The notes under the pieces were generated by a model. The model had not been told where the DNA came from and ran no database searches. It was given only the letters and a program-made list of their open reading frames with translations. 64,000 bases of DNA. Origin: Alphaproteobacteria bacterium. Lineage in GTDB: Bacteria > Pseudomonadota > Alphaproteobacteria > JAEULC01. Positions 28,882 through 36,183 of the stretch are shown here, one piece after another; positions within the stretch are counted from its first letter, which is position 1; every line of letters begins with the position of its first letter. Location of the stretch: contig JADLEG010000100.1 in the NCBI GenBank assembly GCA_020846275.1, positions 48,699-112,698 on the forward strand, written 5' to 3'. The translations under genes were made by a program, and so were the position numbers.

Positions 28882-29763
28882 ATGCTGGCACATCAAGAGC
28901 AACGCGACGGCGCGTACCGCCATATCCGGGTCCAGGCGAACGACGACGGCTTCGGCGCGGAAATCACCGGCGTCGACCTGGCGCAGCCGTTGGCGCCGAC
29001 AACGCTGGACGAGGTGAAGCGGGCCTGGGCCCGACATTCCGTCCTGTGGTTTCCCGACCAGCCGCTGACCATCGAGCAACTGGAGGCGTTCACGCTGCAA
29101 ATCGGCCCGTACGGCGTCGATCCGTTCGTCCGCCCCATGCCCGGCCATCCCAATGTGCTGGAGGTCCGCCGCGAGCCCGAGGAGAAATCGCGCGCCTTCG
29201 GCCGCTCCTGGCACTCTGATTGGAGCTTTCTCGACAGGCCGCCTGCCGCCACGCTGCTTCTGTCCAAGATCACGCCGCCGGTGGGGGGCGACACGCTGTT
29301 CGCCGACGGGCAGCGCGCCTACGAGTCGCTGTCGGCCACCTTGCGCCGGCTGCTCGATGGGCTGCAGGCGATCCATTCCGCCCGCCGCTCCTACGGTCCG
29401 GAGGGCAGCTTCGCCAAGGACAAGGAACGCCATTCGATGCCGATCATCACCAGCAAGGACGCCGAGGCGTCGCGGACCCATCCGCTGGTCCGCACCCACC
29501 CGGCGACCGGCCGGAAGACGCTCTACATCAACCCGGTCTATGCGATCGGCATCGACGGCATGGCCGATGAAGAGGCCAAGCCCCTGCTGGACTTCCTGTT
29601 CGCGCGCATGCTGGAGGAGCGGTTCATCTACCGCCACCGCTGGCGGCAGGACATGCTGACGATGTGGGACAACCGCTGCACCATGCACTATGCCGATGGC
29701 GGCTACGACGGCCATCGGCGCGTGATGCACCGCACCACGGTCGCGGGCGAGCGGCCGGTGTAA
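28882..29763 (+). CDS. TauD/TfdA-family Fe(II)/2-oxoglutarate dioxygenase
   Basis: A 293-residue dioxygenase of the TauD family. The iron ligands are H and D of SWHSDWSF (about residue 112) and the distal H of RRVMHRTTV; GGDTLFADGQRAYESL and THPLVRTHPATGRKTLYIN are typical, with a C-terminal Arg for 2-oxoglutarate. The family includes taurine and 2,4-D dioxygenases, and the substrate here is unknown. No transporter or sulfonate gene is beside it. The start is the ATG opening MLAHQEQRD, about 107 bp behind the MoxR cluster; this leader could contain its own promoter. Confidence 0.9.
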   Translation: MLAHQEQRDGAYRHIRVQANDDGFGAEITGVDLAQPLAPTTLDEVKRAWARHSVLWFPDQPLTIEQLEAFTLQIGPYGVDPFVRPMPGHPNVLEVRREPEEKSRAFGRSWHSDWSFLDRPPAATLLLSKITPPVGGDTLFADGQRAYESLSATLRRLLDGLQAIHSARRSYGPEGSFAKDKERHSMPIITSKDAEASRTHPLVRTHPATGRKTLYINPVYAIGIDGMADEEAKPLLDFLFARMLEERFIYRHRWRQDMLTMWDNRCTMHYADGGYDGHRRVMHRTTVAGERPV

Positions 29764-29779
29764 AGATTAAAGAAGCGCG

Positions 29780-30277
29780 TCATCCGACGCGGTGATAGCC
29801 GCCGACGAGGTCGTGGGTCTGTTTCACGTGAAAGTCGAGACCTTCGCTCATGAACTCGCCCTCGACGGCGCCGACCTTCAGCCGCGTGCCGTCGATCTTC
29901 AGGCGCAGGATCGAGCGCGGGATGGTGGGGCCGCGGAAGGACAGCACGACCGGCTTGCCCTGCTGGTCGACCGTGACCCGGCCCTCGGTCGAGGTCGACA
30001 CCTCGAACCAGGCCTTGAGACGGCGCGGCCGTTCCTCGCGCAGCGTGAAGCTGGGGTAGTAGCAAAAGACCGCGCGCGGCGCGCCGGGCTGCTTGCCCGT
30101 CGCGGTCAGTTCGGCCATCGCCGAGATCACGTGGCCGTCGCCGTCCTCGCGGATCTCGATCTCCTTGACGAAGCGGTGCTCCGGTGTCTCCACCACCTCC
30201 TGCCACTGGCCGAGGAATTCGCGCGGCAGCTTGGACGACAGGTCCTGCGTGGTCGGGTGCTTCAGGCTCAGCGGCAT
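29780..30277 (-). CDS. Hypothetical protein
   Basis: A 165-residue protein without signal peptide or membrane segment. It is rich in beta-forming stretches (HRFVKEIEIREDGDGHVISA, AVFCYYPSFTLREE, LKAWFEVSTSTEGRVTV, GLDFHVKQTHDLVGGYHRVG) and may be a compact beta barrel of lipocalin-like type. I do not recognise the family. It converges on the TauD gene with 16 bp between the stops, so they terminate against each other. The gene is transcribed alone, with 77 bp to the LysR gene behind it. Confidence 0.65.
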   Translation of the reverse strand: MPLSLKHPTTQDLSSKLPREFLGQWQEVVETPEHRFVKEIEIREDGDGHVISAMAELTATGKQPGAPRAVFCYYPSFTLREERPRRLKAWFEVSTSTEGRVTVDQQGKPVVLSFRGPTIPRSILRLKIDGTRLKVGAVEGEFMSEGLDFHVKQTHDLVGGYHRVG

Positions 30278-30354
30278 CGGTGGGTCCCCCTTGCCCGCCG
30301 CGTGCCTGGCGGCTGCGGCGGGTCCGCCCAGATTCGATGGCCGGACGCCGGCTG

Positions 30355-31266
30355 TCAACGCGGCGTTGGCCGCGCCTGGCCCAGGGTCTCGGCCAGGTAG
30401 TCGACGAAAACCCGCAGTTTCGCGCCCAGCGGGCGGCCGGGCGGGTAGATCGCGTGCACGGCGGCCTCGGGCGTGCGCCAGTCGGTCAGGACCGCCACCA
30501 GCCGGCCGGCGGCGATGTCGTCCGCCATCAGGAACGCCGGGGAATAGACGATCCCCAGGCCGGCGCGCGCGGCATGGCGCAGCGCGTCGCCGTTGTTGGC
30601 GCGCATCGGGCCGGACACCCGCACCCCCAGCGGACGCCCCGCGGCGTCGAGGAACCGCCATTCCTCGCCGGTCGAAAGATAGCTGTAGAGCAGGCAGTCA
30701 TGCTGGGCGAGCTCGGCGGGATGGTGCGGCGTGCCCCGCGCCGCCAGGTAGTTGGGCGCCGCGCAGACCGTGTGGTTCGCCACCGCCAGCCGCCGCGCCA
30801 CCAGCGTCGAATCCGGCAGTGCTCCGAGCCCCACCCGGATCGCGACGTCGAAGCCTTCCTCGATCAGGTCGACGAAGCGGTCGTTCAGCACGAGGTCGAC
30901 CCGGATCTCCGGATAGCGGCGCATGAAGTCGGGCAGCACCGGCACCAGGTGACTGATGCCGTAGGTCACCGGCGCATTGACCCGCAGCACGCCGCGGGGA
31001 TTGACCTGGCGGCTCGATGCCGCCTGCTCGGCCTCGTCGATCTCGATCAGGATGCGCTGGGCTCGCTCGTAGAAATCGCGCCCCGCCTCGGTCAGGCCCA
31101 GGCGGCGGGTCGAGCGGTTGAGCAACCGGACGCCCAGGCGGTCTTCCAGCCGTGCGACCTGCTTGCTGACGGCCGCCTTGGAGAGGCCAAGGCTGCGCGC
31201 GGCGGCGGTGAATCCGTTCGTCTCCACCACGCGCGCGAAAACCGAGATGCCCGTCAGATGGTCCAT
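30355..31266 (-). CDS. LysR-family transcriptional regulator
   Basis: A 303-residue LTTR. The winged helix-turn-helix is at the N-terminus (TGISVFARVVETNGFTAAAR, then LGLSKAAVSKQVARLEDRLG and LLNRSTRRLGLTEAG), followed by the inducer-binding domain. It diverges from wrbA across 110 bp that hold an LTTR-like palindrome. By this layout it probably controls the wrbA-pirin genes in response to a quinone or electrophile, which is inferred from neighbour and family precedents. Confidence 0.9.
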   Translation of the reverse strand: MDHLTGISVFARVVETNGFTAAARSLGLSKAAVSKQVARLEDRLGVRLLNRSTRRLGLTEAGRDFYERAQRILIEIDEAEQAASSRQVNPRGVLRVNAPVTYGISHLVPVLPDFMRRYPEIRVDLVLNDRFVDLIEEGFDVAIRVGLGALPDSTLVARRLAVANHTVCAAPNYLAARGTPHHPAELAQHDCLLYSYLSTGEEWRFLDAAGRPLGVRVSGPMRANNGDALRHAARAGLGIVYSPAFLMADDIAAGRLVAVLTDWRTPEAAVHAIYPPGRPLGAKLRVFVDYLAETLGQARPTPR

Positions 31267-31283
31267 TGGGGCCTATTGTCTCC

Positions 31284-31303
31284 TAACAGAAACAATCTTG
31301 TTA
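31284..31303. promoter_or_regulatory. LysR-type operator between lysR and wrbA
   Basis: A nested palindrome sits in the divergent gap: AACAA-TC-TTGTT (31291-31302) inside TAAC-N12-GTTA. Such AT-rich dyads with the T-N11-A pattern are typical of LysR autoregulatory sites. It is about 75 bp ahead of wrbA and 18 bp ahead of the regulator start, placing it to control both genes. Regulator assignment is inference. Confidence 0.5.
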
Positions 31304-31376
31304 CAGCGTCGGGCATTATCAATCCTGCTTTAACATAGTAACTATCACCCACATCATCAACGCAGGGGTACGGGAC

Positions 31377-31979
31377 ATGGCAAAGATCCTGATCGTTTAT
31401 TACAGCAGCTACGGCCACATCGAGACGATGGCCGGAGCCATCGCCCAGGGCGCAAGCGGCGTTGCCGGCACGACGGTGACCGTCAAGCGGGTCGCCGAGC
31501 TGGTGCCGGCCGAAAGCCTGGCGAAGCACGGCTTCAAGACCGACCAGGCCGCCCCGATCGCCGCCCCGGCCGAGCTTGCCGACTATGATGCCATCATCTT
31601 CGGCACGCCGACGCGGTTCGGGAACATGGCGGCGCAGATGCGCAACTTCCTCGACCAGACGGGCGGGCTGTGGGCCAAGGGCGCCCTGGTCGGCAAGATC
31701 GGCAGCGTCTTCACCTCCACCGGGACCCAGCATGGCGGCCAGGAGACGACCATCACGTCCTTCCATACCACCCTGCTTCATCACGGAATGGTGATCGTCG
31801 GCGTTCCTTACGCCTGCGCTGGATTAACCAACATGACCGAGGTCAGCGGCGGCAGCCCCTACGGCGCAACGACCCTCGCGGGTGGCGACGGCAAGCGCCA
31901 GCCCACCGCGAACGAACTCGACATTGCCCGGTTCCAGGGCCGGCATGTCGCGGAAATCGCTAGGAAACTATTCGGCTGA
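31377..31979 (+). CDS. wrbA: NAD(P)H:quinone oxidoreductase, WrbA type
   Basis: A 200-residue FMN flavoprotein that reduces quinones by two electrons. It starts with a flavodoxin-type [19 protein letters not shown], the FMN phosphate loop, and has [26 protein letters not shown] and [19 protein letters not shown], all characteristic of WrbA. The length matches the family. It is followed by pirin across 31 bp and faces a LysR gene. Such lysR-wrbA-pirin sets are read as quinone or electrophile defence. Confidence 0.95.
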   Translation: MAKILIVYYSSYGHIETMAGAIAQGASGVAGTTVTVKRVAELVPAESLAKHGFKTDQAAPIAAPAELADYDAIIFGTPTRFGNMAAQMRNFLDQTGGLWAKGALVGKIGSVFTSTGTQHGGQETTITSFHTTLLHHGMVIVGVPYACAGLTNMTEVSGGSPYGATTLAGGDGKRQPTANELDIARFQGRHVAEIARKLFG

Positions 31980-32010
31980 GCGGCCGAGACGAACCACCGG
32001 GAGAACGACG

Positions 32011-32709
32011 ATGATCGAGGTGACACCTTTCGAGCGGCTCGGGCGCTTCCGCAACGAGTGGCTAAACGCCCGGCATCACTTCAGTTTTGGTTCCTATGTC
32101 GACCGCAGCCGGATGGGCTGGGGCGCGCTCCGGGTGTGGAACGACGACGAGATCGCGCCCGGCACCGGATTCGACCTGCATCCGCACCGCGACATGGAGA
32201 TCGTGACATACGTACGGCAAGGCACGATCACCCATCGCGACAATCTAGGCAATGTCGGCCACACCTCGGCCGGCAATGTCCAGGTGATGTCGGCCGGCAC
32301 CGGCATCGTACACGCCGAGCACAACTTGGGCGACGAACCGGTCCGGCTGTTCCAGATCTGGATCGTCCCGCAAAAGCAAGGCGTTGCACCGCGTTGGGAG
32401 ATGCGGAACTTCCCTGAAGGCGCGACCGAGGGGAAGCTCCACGTGATGGCATCCGGCCGCGCCGGCGAAGCGGGCGCCATGTCGATTCACCAGGACGCCG
32501 CCGTGCTGGGTGCTCGGCTGAAGCCTGCCCAATCCGTGACGTACAAGCTGGGGCAAGGCCGCCGGGCGTACGTCGTGTCGACGGATGGTGCCATTCGCGT
32601 CAATGGCGTCGCCGTGCCGCCGCGCGCTGGGGTCGCCATCAATGACGAGCGGGAGCTGACCATCGAGGCGAACGAGGCGACTGATGTAGTCCTGGTCGAC
32701 GTGCCCTGA
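32011..32709 (+). CDS. Pirin family protein
   Basis: A 232-residue bicupin of the pirin family (YhhW-like). The N-terminal cupin carries the metal ligands in DLHPHRDMEIVTYVRQG (two His and the Glu), then HRDNLGN and the third His in AGTGIVHAEHN. Some pirins, such as E. coli YhhW, open quercetin with a metal and oxygen; others act as redox sensors. It follows wrbA and shares the presumptive LysR control. An AGGAG-like leader (GGGAGAACGACG) precedes the ATG. Confidence 0.92.
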   Translation: MIEVTPFERLGRFRNEWLNARHHFSFGSYVDRSRMGWGALRVWNDDEIAPGTGFDLHPHRDMEIVTYVRQGTITHRDNLGNVGHTSAGNVQVMSAGTGIVHAEHNLGDEPVRLFQIWIVPQKQGVAPRWEMRNFPEGATEGKLHVMASGRAGEAGAMSIHQDAAVLGARLKPAQSVTYKLGQGRRAYVVSTDGAIRVNGVAVPPRAGVAINDERELTIEANEATDVVLVDVP

Positions 32710-33125
32710 GGTGTTAACCAAGACTAACCAAAAAGTAATGTTGAACTTGCCGATAAACTAAGAAAAAGGCTACACTTCGTCCGTCTGGCGACCTTGTCCG
32801 GGCCTGACTATAGGCCTTGTTGAATGCGTCGAAACAATGGCCGACAGCATGCGCATTGAGAATTGCTGCATTGCAGCATGGGCGGTTGGGATAGCCGTTC
32901 GCGGAGGGTAAACAGGTATGGTGGATCGGCCAGGGGCACGAAGCCTTGAAGGCCGACCGGGGTGAACTGGACTGAGAATTCGCCCAGCGGGGCCGGGTTG
33001 CTCCGGCCAGGTTGACGGTGCAGCGGCACCGCAGCCGGTCCCCGCGGCGATGCCGCCCACCTCGACGAACGACAGGTGCAACCTGTCTGGCTTGGGGCGG
33101 TTTCCTGATAAGAACGGAGGAGAAG
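32710..33125. other. 416-bp gene-poor interval
   Basis: No convincing reading frame is present on either strand. The left part is AT-richer and has two TAACCA-like repeats. It contains a perfect 15-bp palindrome near 32870, described separately, and ends with GGAGGAGA just ahead of the MlaC-like gene, which is a strong ribosome-binding site. The rest holds no structure that I can support, and short open frames on the minus strand have poor coding character. Confidence 0.5.
32864..32878. promoter_or_regulatory. 15-bp palindrome containing CTGC-N3-GCAG
   Basis: TGCTGCA-T-TGCAGCA is perfectly symmetrical and includes CTGC-ATT-GCAG, which equals the reported binding consensus of PhaR, the polyhydroxyalkanoate-linked repressor of Alphaproteobacteria. 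PhaR sites normally precede phasin genes, and no phasin gene is seen on either side. Regulation is therefore uncertain. Confidence 0.4.
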
Positions 33126-33752
33126 ATGCGTAGGACTATGATCCTTTCCGCGTTCGGGTCCGCCGTCGCTCTCGCGACGCTGGCGTTCGGCATGTCCGGC
33201 GCCGTGGCCGATGAAACCAGCGACGCCGACGCAAAGAAGGTCGTGCAGACCTTGGGCGAACAGACGGTCGCCGCGATCAAGGTCGAAGACAAGGACGCGC
33301 GGCGCAAGGCGCTGATCGAAGCCGCCAACCCGGCCTTCGATTTCAACACAATCGGCGCCGGGGTCCTGTCCTACGCCGGGGTGCAGGTGCCCACGGGGCG
33401 CCAGGCCGAGGTGATGGAAGGCGTGATCGCCTATGTGTCGCGCTCCGTCATCAACGAGATCGAGCGCATTCGCCCCGAAGAGGCCAAGGTCGGCGCCACC
33501 AGCGCCAAGAGCGACGACGAGGTGCGCGTCCCGATGCTGCTGGCCGGCATCCGCGACCAGATCAACGCGGACTGGGTGGTCAAGAAGCAGGCCGAAGGCT
33601 GGCGCGTGACCGAGGTCATGGTATCCGGCAACTCGCTGACCCAGCATTTCGGCGGCGTGCTGGCCCGTCGCGCCCGCGGCGAGCTCGATATACTGGTCGA
33701 GTTCCTGAAATCCGAGCAGAAGCGCGAGCGGGTTGCCGCGCTGGGCCAGTAG
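33126..33752 (+). CDS. MlaC/Ttg2D-like phospholipid-binding protein
   Basis: A 208-residue secreted protein with a signal peptide (MRRTMILSAFGSAVALATLAFGMSGAVA; cleavage near 28). The mature part has the MlaC-type helical pattern: DAKKVVQTLGEQTVAAIKVEDKDARRKAL, FDFNTIGAGVLSY, RQAEVMEGVIAYVSRSVINEIERI, WRVTEVMVSGNSL and RGELDILVEFL. Known MlaC ferries phospholipids across the periplasm to the inner membrane transporter. It is alone here, with no mlaE or mlaD, though an MlaF-like ATPase lies 23 kb away. A GGAGGAG ribosome-binding site is present. Confidence 0.8.
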   Translation: MRRTMILSAFGSAVALATLAFGMSGAVADETSDADAKKVVQTLGEQTVAAIKVEDKDARRKALIEAANPAFDFNTIGAGVLSYAGVQVPTGRQAEVMEGVIAYVSRSVINEIERIRPEEAKVGATSAKSDDEVRVPMLLAGIRDQINADWVVKKQAEGWRVTEVMVSGNSLTQHFGGVLARRARGELDILVEFLKSEQKRERVAALGQ

Positions 33753-33764
33753 TTTCAATCCACG

Positions 33765-33782
33765 GGCGCCCCGTTGGGCGCC
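33765..33782. terminator. Stem-loop between convergent genes
   Basis: GGCGCCC and GGGCGCC form a perfect 7-bp stem with a CGTT loop between the stops of the MlaC-like gene and the convergent gene at 33822. The T-tract is short (TT only), so termination may be partial or factor-assisted, in either direction. Confidence 0.4.
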
Positions 33783-33821
33783 TTCGGAAGATCGGTCGGC
33801 CTCGCTTCGGCTCTCCCGAGG

Positions 33822-34295
33822 TCAGTTCCGCGGACACACCAGGTCCCGGCGCGCCGCTTCCCAGGCATATGTCGTGAAGGACCGGCCCTTGCAGGCAGCG
33901 TTGAGCTGGTCCACCACGGCATTGTAGCGCCCGACCGCCTGCTGCTGCTCGGGCACGGCCGACTGTTCGTAGTGGGTGCGGGCGGCATCGGCGCGGGCCA
34001 GCAGGCTGCGGAACGCATCGACCTGGTTCGGGTCGTTGACGTCGACCGTGGGGCGGCGCTGCTCGACCTCTCGCTCGATCGCGTCCAGGTCGGCGCGCGA
34101 CTTCTCGAAGATGCCGTTGCGGATATCGAGTTCGAAGCGCCGGTCCTCGACCGAGCGCTCCAGGCACAGGCAGTTGCGCGCCGCCGTCACTTCGACGGCG
34201 CTGGGTTCGGTCGTCGCGTACTGAGCGAACGCGGGCTCGGCACGGCCGGCCAGGGCGGCGAGGCCGCATGCGATCACGAACCGGTTGAAAGCCAT
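33822..34295 (-). CDS. Secreted hypothetical protein
   Basis: A 157-residue protein with a signal peptide (MAFNRFVIACGLAALAGRAEPAFA). The mature part begins with AARNCLCLERSVEDRR and is largely helical (RRPTVDVNDPNQVDAFRSLLARADAARTHYEQ), with cysteine pairs at NCLC and near the end (ACKG, VCPR) that could form disulfides in the periplasm. I did not recognise the family. I chose the second ATG because it directly begins the signal peptide. It is convergent with the MlaC-like gene. Confidence 0.62.
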   Translation of the reverse strand: MAFNRFVIACGLAALAGRAEPAFAQYATTEPSAVEVTAARNCLCLERSVEDRRFELDIRNGIFEKSRADLDAIEREVEQRRPTVDVNDPNQVDAFRSLLARADAARTHYEQSAVPEQQQAVGRYNAVVDQLNAACKGRSFTTYAWEAARRDLVCPRN

Positions 34296-34401
34296 CGCTC
34301 TACACCCAACCAAACTTGATCCGCCCCCGCGAGCATTATCGCCAGGGCACGGAACGAAGCAAGGATGCTGAACAGCGGCCGCGAAGCCGGGCCGGAGCGC
34401 C

Positions 34402-35493
34402 TTACTGGTCGAGGATCGTGCCGGTCTTGATCGACCCGCGGAAGAACAGGTCGATGATGGCGCCTTGGGAGCTAACGGTCAGCGACAGCATCTGCTGCTG
34501 GATCTGGACCTTGGTCTTGAGCGCCTTGTCGGCGGCAGTCCGCTCGGTGATCATCTCCGATGTCACGCTGTTGATGCGCTTGTCCAGGTCGGCGATCTTG
34601 CCGTTGAGTTGATTCAATTGGCTGGTCAGGGTCACCTCGGCACCGCCGAACGTCGCCTTGTCGATCCCGAACCGGGCCTGGGCAACGTCCAGATCGGCAA
34701 GGGCGCGGGCAACGTCGGCATCGCTCTGCAGGCCGTTGTAGAGGAAGCTGTCGAGCATGCCGACGCCGTAGCGCTGCACCGTGCCCGCGACCTGCCCGCC
34801 CGGCGTGTTGAGCGTGATCGCGCCGGTGCTGTCGTCGTAGGAAGCCACGGTCACGTCGCTGGTCGCGTAGCGCGTGCCGGTCGGCTGGTCGGGGAAACTG
34901 TCGTACTGCACCAGCTCGCTGGTGCCGCGGTCCACATGCCAGGTCTTGCCGCCGGCATCGGTGATGGCGAAGTCCGAGCCTTCGAACTTGCCTTCGACGA
35001 AGAGCGAGCCGGCGCTCGATGCCGCGATCACGTCCGACGTTTCGAACGAGGCGTTCTTCGGTTTGCCGATCGGGTTCTTGCCGTAGTCGCCCGCGTTGTT
35101 CGCGTAGCCGTTGATGGCCAGGATCTTCTGGTCCAGCAGCGCCGCCGCGTCGGCGCGCTCCTGGGGCGTGCTGGCCGAATTCAGCGTCAGCAGCGCCGTC
35201 TTGATGTCGGTCAGCGCCAGATCGATCTTGCCGAGATTGGTGACGACCTTGCTCATCAAGGTCGCCTCGTCGATGAACTGGGCCTTCTGCGCCGCCAGCT
35301 TGTCGCGCTCGGCCTGGGGGCGCGCGATGCGCGGGTCGGAGAAGTCGACGGCGTCTTTCTTCAGCGCCTTGTTGGCGCGCGCGGCAAGGGCGTTCTGCGC
35401 GACGCGCAGCGATTCCTGGATGTTGCTGACATACACCTCGGAACTCAGCTTGAAGAGCTCGCTGGCGGCGTTCGACGAGTTGATGCTGAACAT
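34402..35493 (-). CDS. Flagellin-like coiled-coil protein of unknown function
   Basis: A 363-residue protein. The N-terminal half is helical (FSINSSNAASELFKLSSEVY, NIQESLRVAQNALAARANKALK). A beta-rich middle insert is Gly/Asp/Thr-rich (SSAGSLFVEGKFEGSDFAI, TPGGQVAGTVQRYGVGMLDSF). The C-terminal helix is LNQLNGKIADLDKRINSVTSEMI with VQIQQQMLSLTVSSQGAII. Helix-beta-helix with Ser/Asn-rich ends is the general flagellin or hook-associated design, but the conserved flagellin ends are not clear. There is no signal peptide and no flagellar gene in the window. It may be a filament-like or effector protein. Confidence 0.6.
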   Translation of the reverse strand: MFSINSSNAASELFKLSSEVYVSNIQESLRVAQNALAARANKALKKDAVDFSDPRIARPQAERDKLAAQKAQFIDEATLMSKVVTNLGKIDLALTDIKTALLTLNSASTPQERADAAALLDQKILAINGYANNAGDYGKNPIGKPKNASFETSDVIAASSAGSLFVEGKFEGSDFAITDAGGKTWHVDRGTSELVQYDSFPDQPTGTRYATSDVTVASYDDSTGAITLNTPGGQVAGTVQRYGVGMLDSFLYNGLQSDADVARALADLDVAQARFGIDKATFGGAEVTLTSQLNQLNGKIADLDKRINSVTSEMITERTAADKALKTKVQIQQQMLSLTVSSQGAIIDLFFRGSIKTGTILDQ

Positions 35494-35657
35494 CGACACG
35501 TGGGCGTTTCCGATCGAATAGCGGCGGCCGTCCCGACCTGGGCCGCCCCGATCCGAATACGCCACATTCACTAACAATTGATGAAAACGCGCGGTTGCCG
35601 CTCCGGGGCGGCGGCATGGTACAGTGGCCGATCCCTGTTCCCGATGGAGTCCCGGCC

Positions 35658-36182
35658 ATGATCCAAGCGACATTGGCGCGCGCATTCGCCCTCGCCCTGC
35701 TGGTCGGTACCGGCACGGCGGGCGCGGCCGAGCCCGGCATGACGACCCACCGCGACGCCCGGCACGGGTTCTCCCTGTCCTACCCGAACGACTGGCGCCC
35801 CGTCGCGTTCAAGGACGGCCCCCACTTCCACGTGCTGGCGGCGGGCGGCACGGGTCCCGAGGACTGCAATGTCAACGTCGTCGCGGTGTCGGGACCGGCC
35901 TATCTCGAGCGGACCAGCCGGGGGCAGATGCTGAACAGCCTGCGCGCGGCGATGCGCGACGCCGAGCTGATCGAATGGCGGCGGCAGACGCTGGATCGCC
36001 GCTGGGGCGTCTACTACATCGCCACCGGCACGACGCCGCGCCAGAACTACAAGCAGACCACCCTCGGTTTCCAGGTGGTCGCCGGCGCCAAGCTCTACAC
36101 GGTTTCCTGCTCGGCGCCCGCCCAGCAGTTCGACCAGCGCCGGCCACTGTTCGAGACGATCATCGCCAGCCTGGCGTTCTGA
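35658..36182 (+). CDS. Secreted hypothetical protein, PsbP/DUF1795-like
   Basis: A 174-residue protein with a signal peptide (MIQATLARAFALALLVGTGTAGAA). The mature part, TTHRDARHGFSLSYPNDWRPVAFKDGPHF, matches the PsbP-like/DUF1795 start in which a short strand precedes SLSYPxxW. Later segments are CNVNVVAVSG and YTVSCSAPAQQFDQRRPLFETIIASLAF. No enzyme motif. It is transcribed with the metalloprotease gene behind it, one base apart, and diverges from the flagellin-like gene. Confidence 0.7.
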   Translation: MIQATLARAFALALLVGTGTAGAAEPGMTTHRDARHGFSLSYPNDWRPVAFKDGPHFHVLAAGGTGPEDCNVNVVAVSGPAYLERTSRGQMLNSLRAAMRDAELIEWRRQTLDRRWGVYYIATGTTPRQNYKQTTLGFQVVAGAKLYTVSCSAPAQQFDQRRPLFETIIASLAF

Positions 36183-36183
36183 C

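Noticed and set aside
32714..33349. Possible transposase or phasin remnant on the minus strand
   Set aside because: No frame keeps a recognisable family, composition is poor, and much of it is antisense to the MlaC-like gene.
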